Counted from the first letter of the stretch, positions 1-6,149 are shown. The stretch is DNA of 7,129 nucleotides from an uncultured Verrucomicrobiota bacterium (GCA_946631535.1 CAMPAF010000158.1:1-7129), one strand, 5' to 3'. Numbers and translations: made by a program. The notes: generated by a model from the sequence alone, not told the origin.

Positions 1-1074
1 CTGTGGGACGGCATCAAGCGCGACCGGCTCGTCTGGATGGGCGACACGCATCCCGAGACGCGCACGCTCCTCTCCGTGTTCGGCGCGGTCGACGTGCTGC
101 GCGACTCGCTCGACTATGCCGCCGCCACGACGCCCACTAACTGCTGGATGAACGGCATGCCGAACTATACGCTCTGGTACCTGCGGAACGTCCACGACTG
201 GTACATGTTCACCGGAGACGTCAACTTCCTCAAGGCCAGGCAGGCGTACCTTAAGCCGACCATCGAGCATGCACTGGCGCAAGTCGGGGATGACGGGCGC
301 TCGCAGCAGAAGGGGTTCCTCGACTGGCCGACGCAGCACAACCAGCCGGCGGTGCGTGCCGGCACGCAGGCTCTGCACGCGATCACGCTGGACAACGCGG
401 CGGCCATGGCAGAGGTGCTGGACGACGCGGACCTCGCGAAGCGCTGCCGCGCGTGCGCGGCAAAGCTGCGCGCCGTCAAGCAGGATCCGTGCGGCGCGAA
501 GTCTGCCGCCGCGCTTCTCGCGCTCGGCGGCCTGAGCGACCCGAAGGAGATGTACGCCAAGGTTCTCGGACAGAACGGGCACGACGGCGTCTCCACGTTC
601 TACGGCTACTACATGCTGGAGGCGATGAGCGCGGCAGGCGAGAACCAGCGCGCCATTGACACTATTCGCGACTACTGGGGCGGCATGCTCGACATGGGCG
701 CGACGAGCTTCTGGGAGGACTTCAGCCTCTCCTGGACGAACAACGCCACCCGCCTCGACGAGATGCCCGTGCCAGGCAAGAAGGACATCCACGGCGACTT
801 CGGCGAGTTCTGCTATCCCGGCTACCGCCATTCGTTCTGCCACGGGTGGAGTTCCGGCCCGGCGGCCTGGTGCATCAGCCACGTGCTTGGAATCGAGGCG
901 CTAGATGTTGGCGGCAAGACGGTGCGTGTGCGCCCGTTCCTCGGCGACCTCGCCTGGGCGGAGGGCGCGCTCCCGACGGCGCAGGGCGTTGTGCGCGTCC
1001 GCCACGAGAAGCGCGCGGACGGCACGATCGACACGAAGATCGATGCGCCACCAGGCGTGAAGATCGTGCGTTAA
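1..1074 (+). CDS. Alpha-L-rhamnosidase-like glycoside hydrolase (GH78 type), 5'-truncated by window edge
   Basis: The reading frame is open from base 1 and ends at TAA 1072-1074, giving 357 residues of a longer protein. The first codons read LWDGIKRDRLVWMGD, which matches the 'DGxKRDRxxWxGD' signature in the six-hairpin (alpha/alpha)6 catalytic domain of bacterial GH78 rhamnosidases. Further family-like blocks follow: WMNGMPNYTLWYL near codons 50-62, GATSFWEDFSLSW near 233-245 with an acidic pair that could belong to the active site, and CHGWSSGPAAW near 280-290. The last ~60 residues (VGGKTVRVRPFLGDLAWAEG...) look like the usual small C-terminal beta domain. GH78 enzymes remove terminal rhamnose from plant or microbial glycans. 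The N-terminal domains and any signal peptide lie outside the window, so location is unknown. Family assignment is fairly firm; substrate specificity is not shown. Confidence 0.85.
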   Translation: MWDGIKRDRLVWMGDTHPETRTLLSVFGAVDVLRDSLDYAAATTPTNCWMNGMPNYTLWYLRNVHDWYMFTGDVNFLKARQAYLKPTIEHALAQVGDDGRSQQKGFLDWPTQHNQPAVRAGTQALHAITLDNAAAMAEVLDDADLAKRCRACAAKLRAVKQDPCGAKSAAALLALGGLSDPKEMYAKVLGQNGHDGVSTFYGYYMLEAMSAAGENQRAIDTIRDYWGGMLDMGATSFWEDFSLSWTNNATRLDEMPVPGKKDIHGDFGEFCYPGYRHSFCHGWSSGPAAWCISHVLGIEALDVGGKTVRVRPFLGDLAWAEGALPTAQGVVRVRHEKRADGTIDTKIDAPPGVKIVR

Positions 1075-1078
1075 CATC

Positions 1079-1122
1079 TTGCGCGTCCGTGCATCAACCT
1101 TTTGCGTGTCCGTGCAACACGG
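1079..1122. promoter_or_regulatory. Near-direct repeat and small palindrome upstream of the 1180 promoter
   Basis: TTGCGCGTCCGTGCA (1079-1093) recurs as TTGCGTGTCCGTGCA (1102-1116), 14 of 15 bases identical and starting 23 bases apart. The second copy runs into an exact inverted repeat, CCGTG-CAA-CACGG (1110-1122). This covers the place where a -35 box should lie for the -10 at 1140, and no good -35 is present there. A binding site for a regulator is plausible. A weak hairpin ending the upstream hydrolase transcript is an alternative, but no T-run follows. Function is inferred. Confidence 0.35.
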
Positions 1123-1136
1123 GAGACAGGGGATTA

Positions 1137-1145
1137 TGCTATAAT
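1137..1145 (+). promoter_or_regulatory. Extended -10 promoter for the secreted protein / ABC operon
   Basis: TGC followed by a perfect TATAAT (1140-1145) forms an extended -10 element. Transcription would start near 1152, leaving a leader of about 28 bases. No convincing -35 sits 16-18 bases upstream, which fits an extended -10 promoter or one needing an activator. A ribosome site AGGAA (1168-1172) lies 7 bases before the GTG start at 1180. The surrounding 19 bases are almost identical to the promoter at 6195-6213. Confidence 0.7.
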
Positions 1146-1179
1146 TTCCCCGTTTCGTATACTAAATAGGAACTGAAAA

Positions 1180-2919
1180 GTGAAGAAGATTGTCTTTGCG
1201 GCAGGAGTCGCCATTGCCGCCTCGGTCTGGGGGTTCTCGTTCGACGACATACACTATTGGGTGGGGAATGGCACGAATAGGGTAGGAATTGCCATCGATT
1301 GGGGCGGTACGGCCAAGGCGTGGGGGTATCGTTGGAACGGCGATACGGCGAAACTGGGAGACGCCATCCGGGCAATCGCGCGGGAAGACTACAGGCTTCA
1401 TATCGGGGAGTCCTACGGGTATGTGGTCGGCCTGGGATACGACATTCTGGATGCTGCGGCGCGATTTGACATGGACAAGGGTACTTCGACCGACGCCAAT
1501 GCGCTTGTGGCGATACAACGCCAGCTTTACATGCCCGACCATCCGTACGCGTACAACGGTTACGTGTATCAATACTGGGGTACTGTCAAGAATCCCGGTG
1601 CCGTGTATGACACCGCTGCCGATACTTATACGGCATTGGTTGACAATGAAAAGCTACAACCAGACTATTGGTATTCTTTCGCATACGGCATCGAGATTTC
1701 CCTGCACACGCCAACGGCGGCAGAAACGCCTTACGGCTTCTCGGTAGTTGGATGTCACACGACCGCTACCAAGAACCAGTACACTGAAAATGACCCAAAT
1801 GTGGTTTTGGGGCGCCCAACTGATACGGCTTACGATGAGTGGGCGGGCGGTACTTTTGTTGTATCGCCTGCCTGTCCAGCGTTTGGCGAGGGAACAGTTC
1901 TGACGCTTGAAGATTTAGATGGCGGTGCTTATGTGACGATTGCGTTTGACCATGATGTGGTAGACGACCCGGCGAACCCTTTTGGCGTGGACTTCATCGT
2001 GTTTGGGAACGCAGGTCTCCCCAACGATGCGGGCATGTTCTACAACAATACCGATCCAGCATCGGCGAAATGCGTAACAAGTCAATTTTCCTTCGATGAC
2101 CCAGGTGTCGTCGAAGTGAGTCAAGACGGTATTACGTGGCGGAAGTGCAATGGATATGCGGACACATCCGCCATGCCTACGCTTGCCCGCGTATACGCGC
2201 CAGCCAACCCCGACACGTCCGTCTATGAAGGCAATGCATTCTGGGGCGAGCCGACCAATCCGTGCTTTCCTGTTGATCCGGCGATCACCATGGAGGATTG
2301 CCTAGGGCTTACGTTTGCCGAGATATGTCGGCGCTACAACGGTTCGGCAGGCGGACGGGGATTCGACATCTCGGCGCTCGACCTGCCTGTCAACGCCAAG
2401 GGACGCAAGTGGTTCCGTTACGTGCGCATAGCCAGCGCCGAGCTGGAGAACGAGGACGGCGACACTCTCCCATCTACTCCTGAAGTGGACGCCGTGGCGG
2501 ATGTGGCACCTGTCTCAGGCTACCGGAATTGGGTGCTGGACAACTTTACGTGGGACAAGGCGTGGCAGACGAACCTGACTGATGCGGCAGCGATCGCGCA
2601 GAACGGCCTCCCCAACGGTATCAACTGCGTGTATGGGCTTGGGCCGAACGATCCCGTGGCGACAGATGTGCCGTTTAAGGTTGCGTCGTTCGAGCCGGGC
2701 GAGACAGAACACATCATCAAGATGCGTTCGCCGGCAGAGCTGACGGCGAGACCTAAAGGTCTGGTGGTGAGGGAGACTGATTCGCTTGGCGCAGGATGGA
2801 AATCCGTGATGCCGACGTTGATGTCGTCCGAATCGCAAGGCGACGGGACGTGGCTGAACACGTTCACCGTTCCGAAGGGCAACGCGATGTTCTTCAAGCT
2901 TGCGCTTGATACGGAATGA
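1180..2919 (+). CDS. Secreted 'cell surface protein'-type protein of unknown function
   Basis: This 579-aa protein starts at GTG 1180 behind AGGAA. Residues 1-20 (MKK, then a hydrophobic run to VWGFS) look like a Sec signal peptide, so it should be exported. Residues 28-52 (VGNGTNRVGIAIDW...WGYRW) and VGLGYD (83-88) resemble a module seen in secreted proteins of Planctomycetes, Verrucomicrobia and relatives. Residues ~203-445 form a second module: NVVLGRPT, VTIAFDHDVV, FGVDFIVFGNA, VVEVSQDGITW, GGRGFDISALD, FRYVRI and PEVDAVADVAP follow the order of the widespread uncharacterised family that typically reads 'DFIVFENAF...EVSxDG...GGDxFD...DAVA'. The final ~55 residues, ending MFFKLALDTE, look like a small beta domain. 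No PEP-CTERM or LPXTG anchor is visible. The gene is poorer in G+C than its flanks. Its position before a pseudopilin-like gene and an ABC importer suggests an extracytoplasmic role in uptake, which is inference. Confidence 0.75.
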   Translation: MKKIVFAAGVAIAASVWGFSFDDIHYWVGNGTNRVGIAIDWGGTAKAWGYRWNGDTAKLGDAIRAIAREDYRLHIGESYGYVVGLGYDILDAAARFDMDKGTSTDANALVAIQRQLYMPDHPYAYNGYVYQYWGTVKNPGAVYDTAADTYTALVDNEKLQPDYWYSFAYGIEISLHTPTAAETPYGFSVVGCHTTATKNQYTENDPNVVLGRPTDTAYDEWAGGTFVVSPACPAFGEGTVLTLEDLDGGAYVTIAFDHDVVDDPANPFGVDFIVFGNAGLPNDAGMFYNNTDPASAKCVTSQFSFDDPGVVEVSQDGITWRKCNGYADTSAMPTLARVYAPANPDTSVYEGNAFWGEPTNPCFPVDPAITMEDCLGLTFAEICRRYNGSAGGRGFDISALDLPVNAKGRKWFRYVRIASAELENEDGDTLPSTPEVDAVADVAPVSGYRNWVLDNFTWDKAWQTNLTDAAAIAQNGLPNGINCVYGLGPNDPVATDVPFKVASFEPGETEHIIKMRSPAELTARPKGLVVRETDSLGAGWKSVMPTLMSSESQGDGTWLNTFTVPKGNAMFFKLALDTE

Positions 2920-2926
2920 GGGTTTG

Positions 2927-3805
2927 ATGGGGAAGCGCGGATTCAGCCTGTTTGAGCTGATGCTTATTATTGGGTTGATCGGTATCGTTGCCGCAGCCAT
3001 GATTCCCTCGCTCTTCGGCGTTTATGAGTCGGCGGTGAGCGCGAAATGCAAGTCGAACCTTCGCCAACTTGCGGTGCTGTGCCAGAACTACGTGCAGAAC
3101 GAGGGCTTCTACCCGTGGGGGATGATTGAGCCGAAGAGCCATGAGGCGAACTATTTGGGCAATCCTTTCCGCCAGATGATATATGGGCGGGAGAATCCTG
3201 TCCGGCACGGAGTAGAGCACTGGAGCGAATATGCCTCGTTCTGCTGGGACTTCATCCGGCGTGTCGGGCAGAATGGATGGTCGTGCGGCGAGATGCTGAA
3301 GGGAATGAAGGCCGAGTCCGTATTTGGTTGTCCCAAGTGCGCTCGGGAAAGGACCGACAACTGGGATGGCAACCATATCACCGGCTACAACTACAACGTA
3401 TGTTACCTAGGTTACGTTGAGAACGATTCTGGGAAACGAAACTATCCTACTTCGCGCGATTCGGTCATCTGCCCGGAGCGTGTCGTCGTGTTCGGCGATG
3501 GTGGATATGCAGGTGGCCCGAACAAGTTCATGCGCGCACCGTTTCAGGACAAGCAGTATGATGCTTCTTCGGCGGGCTTGCGCAAGGCAGGCACGCAGGC
3601 GTTTCGGCACGGGCGTGGCCGCGCGCGCCACTGCAACATGGCGTTCGCCGACGGGCATGTCGAGGAGTTCCATCAGCCGTACAAGGCTGGAGGCAAGCCG
3701 GGATGGGTGGACGAGAAGACTCATACCGCCTTCATCAGCTCGGGCAACGGAATCTACGGGCCGAGAGGGTTCGGTGTGGAGGACAATGACGAGCCGAGGC
3801 CGTGA
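2927..3805 (+). CDS. Type IV prepilin-like protein (N-terminal methylation motif; resembles the H-X9-DG group)
   Basis: The chosen start is ATG 2927 (292 aa), with AGGG at 2919-2922 just upstream. An in-frame ATG at 2900 would add nine residues inside the previous gene and spoil the short leader. Residues 1-5 (MGKRG) are the leader; a prepilin peptidase would cut G5|F6, and Glu10 is the conserved +5 glutamate. Residues 6-27 form the hydrophobic helix, followed by a large soluble domain typical of the prepilin-like, DUF1559-related proteins abundant in PVC-group bacteria. Near the C-terminus RHCNMAFADGHVEEF (234-248) matches the end of the family 'H-X9-DG' motif, but the histidines here are 13 and 6 residues before DG. 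A CPKC pair sits at 135-138. It begins 7 bases after the upstream stop, so translational coupling is likely. It could be a secretion pseudopilin or simply an inner-membrane-anchored periplasmic protein; its role is unknown. Confidence 0.85.
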   Translation: MGKRGFSLFELMLIIGLIGIVAAAMIPSLFGVYESAVSAKCKSNLRQLAVLCQNYVQNEGFYPWGMIEPKSHEANYLGNPFRQMIYGRENPVRHGVEHWSEYASFCWDFIRRVGQNGWSCGEMLKGMKAESVFGCPKCARERTDNWDGNHITGYNYNVCYLGYVENDSGKRNYPTSRDSVICPERVVVFGDGGYAGGPNKFMRAPFQDKQYDASSAGLRKAGTQAFRHGRGRARHCNMAFADGHVEEFHQPYKAGGKPGWVDEKTHTAFISSGNGIYGPRGFGVEDNDEPRP

Positions 3806-3812
3806 GTGAGAA

Positions 3813-3916
3813 GGTTAAAAGGTTAAATGGTTAAAAGGTTAAATGGTTAAATGGTTAAATGGTTAAAAGCTTGAAGGGGTAGAGGGTTAAATGGCTGAAA
3901 GGTTGAAGGGTTGAAG
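3813..3916. repeat. 8-bp tandem repeat (GGTTAAAA/T), 13 units
   Basis: Thirteen consecutive 8-base units fill nearly the whole gap between the prepilin-like gene and the binding-protein/permease fusion. Units 1-7 and 10 are GGTTAAAA or GGTTAAAT. Units 8, 9 and 11-13 are diverged (GCTTGAAG, GGGTAGAG, GGCTGAAA, GGTTGAAG, GGTTGAAG) but keep exact register. The AT-rich array stands out against the GC-rich genes. Its last two units contain GAAGGG, which serves as the apparent ribosome-binding site of the next gene. There are no spacers, so it is not a CRISPR array. Slippage could alter copy number. Confidence 0.95.
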
Positions 3917-3917
3917 G

Positions 3918-5429
3918 GTGATGGTTGCAGTGGCTATACTTGCGGCGGTGAGGCTGGTGAGCTGCGCGCCGGCGGCGACTGAGACGCTCTACGACATGGG
4001 TGCCGAGGGGTGCCTGGTGGGGCGCTCCTCCGCTTGCCTCTATCCGGCGGCGGCCACGAACCTGCCGAGCGTGGGAGGATACTCCGCGCCGTCCATCGAG
4101 CGCATAGTCGCATGCAAGCCCACGCACGTGCTCGTGTCGTATCTTGCCGACCCTTCGCTGTCGAACAGGCTGGAGCGGCTAGGCATCAAGGTGGTGCAGT
4201 TCCCGTGCGAGCGGCTCAAGGACTACGCGCCAATGCGCGCGCGGCTCGCCGAGTTGTGCGGGGTGCGACCGAAGCGCGTTCTCGCCGTCGTCCAGAAATC
4301 GCCGATGATCGTGGCCGGGCGAGAGACGCTGCCCGACGACATCCTCGCCGAGGTCGGGTGCGCGAATGCGGTCACGAACCGCACCGGCTATTTCGTGCTC
4401 TCGCCGGAGGCGCGGCTCAAGCTGGCGCCGGAAGGGGAGGTGGACTTCAGCATGAACTACGATCTCACGCGCCTCGGGCCGAACCTGAGAGGCGAGATTG
4501 AAAGACTTAGGACGAGACTTAAGGACATTAAGGACTCTAAGGACATTAAGGACGTTAAGGACTCTAAGGACTCTAAGGACTTTAAGGACGCGTTATTCCG
4601 GCTGAGGTTGTGGCGTGTGCTTGCGGGACTCCTTGTCGGCGCGGCGCTCGCCCTCGCGGGCGCGGTCCTGCAGACTGTCTTGCGCAACCCGCTCGCGGAT
4701 CCTTTCGTACTCGGCATCTCCGGCGGCGCGTCGCTTGCGGCGGTGGCCGTGCTGGCGACTGGCCTTGTGGCTGTGGGGTCGTTCGTCCTGCCGACGGCGG
4801 CCTTCGCGGGCGCGGTGGCCGCGCTGCTGGCCGTGGCGGCGATCGCGCGGGCGGCAGGCGGCGGACCCGTGACGCTCATACTCGCGGGCGTCGTCTCGGG
4901 GAGCCTCTCGTCGGCCGTGCTGATGGTAGTCCTCGCGTGCGCCTCCTCGCGCACGCTCCAGTCCGTCACCTGGTGGATGATGGGCAGCCTCCAGACGGCC
5001 GAGCCGGCGTCGCTTGCGGCGGCTGGCGCGTGCATCGGGGCGTCGGCGCTCGTCATGTTCTCGCAGTCTCGCGCCCTCAACGCGCTTGCGCTCGGACCTG
5101 ACCTCGCGCAGTCGCTCGGGGTGCGCACCGGGCGCGTGCTGCCGCTTGTGCTGGGAGCGGCGTCGCTCGCGGTTGCGGCGGCGGTGTCGCTTGCGGGCAT
5201 CATCGGCTTCGTTGGACTCATCGTGCCGCACGCCGTCCGGCGGATCGTCGGCGCGAACCACCGCGCGCTCCTTCCGGCAAGCGCGCTTGCCGGCGGACTG
5301 TTCCTGGTGGCGTGCGACCAGCTGGGCAAGCTGTTCGGCGAAGTAGAGATTCCAGCCGGCGTGGTGACGGCGCTTGCCGGAGGGCCGTTCTTCCTGTGGC
5401 TGCTCGTAAGGAGGGGACGCCATGCGTGA
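3918..5429 (+). CDS. Fused periplasmic binding protein-permease of a type II ABC importer (BtuF-BtuC/FecCD-like)
   Basis: This 503-aa protein starts at GTG 3918 or ATG 3921 (a TGA at 3912-3914 blocks further extension); GAAGGG at 3905-3910 is the likely ribosome site. Residues ~11-200 match TroA/BtuF-type binding proteins: RLVSCAPAATETLY (12-25), VGGYSAPSIERIVACKP (52-68), RLGIKVVQFP, then RVLAVVQKSPMIVAG. The domain is short: most of the helix joining the two lobes and part of the second lobe are absent. Residues 202-225 are eight KDx triplets. From LFRLRLWRVLAGLLVGAAL (226 on) it is a FecCD/BtuC permease: LRNPLADPFVLGISGGAS (255-272), GIIGFVGLIVPHAVRR (427-442, the ATPase-contacting region) and EIPAGVVTALAGGPFF (477-492). 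The usual first helix of this permease family is missing. The hydrophobic N-terminus (MMVAVAILAAV) lacks a basic start, so export is uncertain. Substrate could be corrinoid, haem or siderophore. Confidence 0.85.
   Translation: MMVAVAILAAVRLVSCAPAATETLYDMGAEGCLVGRSSACLYPAAATNLPSVGGYSAPSIERIVACKPTHVLVSYLADPSLSNRLERLGIKVVQFPCERLKDYAPMRARLAELCGVRPKRVLAVVQKSPMIVAGRETLPDDILAEVGCANAVTNRTGYFVLSPEARLKLAPEGEVDFSMNYDLTRLGPNLRGEIERLRTRLKDIKDSKDIKDVKDSKDSKDFKDALFRLRLWRVLAGLLVGAALALAGAVLQTVLRNPLADPFVLGISGGASLAAVAVLATGLVAVGSFVLPTAAFAGAVAALLAVAAIARAAGGGPVTLILAGVVSGSLSSAVLMVVLACASSRTLQSVTWWMMGSLQTAEPASLAAAGACIGASALVMFSQSRALNALALGPDLAQSLGVRTGRVLPLVLGAASLAVAAAVSLAGIIGFVGLIVPHAVRRIVGANHRALLPASALAGGLFLVACDQLGKLFGEVEIPAGVVTALAGGPFFLWLLVRRGRHA
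4521..4592 (+). repeat. 9-bp in-frame tandem repeat (AAGGACNNN) encoding a KDx linker
   Basis: Eight consecutive 9-base units share AAGGAC followed by ATT, TCT, ATT, GTT, TCT, TCT, TTT and GCG. They encode Lys-Asp plus I, S, I, V, S, S, F and A. The preceding bases (GACTTAGGAC, GAGACTT) look like decayed copies. The array sits exactly between the binding-protein and permease domains and contains no stop codon in frame. Because the unit is three codons, gain or loss of copies changes linker length without shifting frame. Confidence 0.95.
5408..5416 (+). promoter_or_regulatory. Strong Shine-Dalgarno for the ATPase gene
   Basis: AAGGAGGGG lies inside the last codons of the permease and 5 bases before ATG 5422. 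It fixes the ATPase start, and the two genes overlap as ATGCGTGA (5422-5429), a typical sign of coupled translation of complex subunits. Confidence 0.85.
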
Positions 5430-6114
5430 GCTGTTGGACATGACGGTGCGCTACGGAAACGTCGTGGCGCTGGACAACGTGTCGGTGCGCATCGCGGAGG
5501 GCGAGCGCGTAGCGGTGGTGGGGCCGAACGGCGCGGGCAAGACGACGCTCCTGAAGGCACTCGGCAATAACGCCGCCGGGACGGCGGCTCTCCATAGCGT
5601 CGCCGTCGTGCCGCAGACGCTTCCCGCCGACCTCCATCTTGTTGCTCGCGACTTCGTGATGCTGGGGCGTACGGCACACCTCTCCGCCTGGCGCGCACCG
5701 TCGCGTGCGGACGAGGATGCGGTCGACCGCGCGCTTGCCGCCGTGGACGCCACTGATCTCGCAGGGCGGCGGATGGATGCCGTCTCTGGCGGAGAGCGCC
5801 AACGCCTCGCGCTCGCGCTCGCTCTCGCCACGGAAGCGCCGTGCCTGCTCCTCGACGAGCCGGTGGCGCATCTCGACTTCCGCCGCCGAGACGAGCTCTT
5901 CGCGCTCCTTGCGCGCCTTGGCAAGACGATACTCATGGCGCTCCACGAACTGCCGTTCGACACGGACTTCTTCACGCGCGTCATCCTGATGTCCGCAGGA
6001 CGCATAGTCGCCGACGGCACGCCTGACGAAGTGCTGACGGAGGCGAACCTCACGGCGGCGTACGGCGTGCCGGTGTCGGTCGCATCGCGTCTCACCGCTC
6101 GACTGAAGCGTTAG
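5422..6114 (+). CDS. ABC importer ATPase, BtuD/FecE type
   Basis: This 230-aa cytoplasmic ATPase would power the permease encoded just upstream, with which it overlaps by 8 bases. All motifs are intact: Walker A GPNGAGKTT (34-42), Q-loop VVPQ (Q65), signature VSGGERQ (121-127), Walker B CLLLDEP (141-147, catalytic E146), D-loop HLD (150-152) and switch histidine H175 in MALHEL. The stretch from 'RDFVMLGRTAHLSAW' to the signature follows the layout of iron-siderophore/haem/cobalamin importer ATPases. It is compact: Walker A and the Q-loop are separated by only ~23 residues, where related proteins usually have around 40, so part of the first beta subdomain is missing; zinc-importer ATPases are also short there. 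The C-terminus ends soon after the catalytic core. Family is certain, substrate is not. Confidence 0.93.
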   Translation: MRELLDMTVRYGNVVALDNVSVRIAEGERVAVVGPNGAGKTTLLKALGNNAAGTAALHSVAVVPQTLPADLHLVARDFVMLGRTAHLSAWRAPSRADEDAVDRALAAVDATDLAGRRMDAVSGGERQRLALALALATEAPCLLLDEPVAHLDFRRRDELFALLARLGKTILMALHELPFDTDFFTRVILMSAGRIVADGTPDEVLTEANLTAAYGVPVSVASRLTARLKR

Positions 6115-6149
6115 GGGCGCCAGCCGGAAGGGTCTGTCCCCTCGCGCCC
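6115..6149 (+). other. Possible hairpin just after the ATPase stop codon
   Basis: GGGCGC (6115-6120) can pair with GCGCCC (6144-6149); the loop holds a smaller GGG-TCTGT-CCC hairpin (6130-6140). It begins directly after the stop codon and could end or protect the ABC operon transcript. No T-run follows, so it is not a classic intrinsic terminator. Confidence 0.25.

Noticed and set aside
2860..2919. PEP-CTERM or LPXTG sorting signal at the end of the secreted protein
   Set aside because: The C-terminus (MFFKLALDTE) has no terminal hydrophobic helix and no basic tail.
2900..2926. Earlier ATG at 2900 as start of the prepilin-like gene
   Set aside because: It overlaps the previous gene by 20 bases and lengthens the prepilin leader. 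ATG 2927 has AGGG upstream and gives the normal short basic leader ending in G|F.
3627..3633. GCCACTG, identical to the core 'B12 box' of cobalamin riboswitches (also at 5749-5755)
   Set aside because: Both copies are inside coding sequence (conserved family motif region and ATPase), with no surrounding riboswitch structure. The leaders at 1152-1179 and 3806-3917 are too short or purely repetitive.
3813..3916. CRISPR-like repeat array
   Set aside because: Units are 8 bp and directly adjacent, with no spacers; it is a simple tandem repeat.
3957..3965. Lipobox LVSC as proof that the fusion is a lipoprotein
   Set aside because: The same residues align with the conserved first strand of the binding-protein fold, and there is no proper basic n-region, so the match may be coincidental.
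4457..5698. Long minus-strand open frame (413 codons), with others at 4593-5441 and 5218-6180
   Set aside because: They are antisense to clear permease and ATPase domains in very GC-rich DNA. The translations are low-complexity (Arg/Ala/Ser/Pro-rich) with no recognisable motif.
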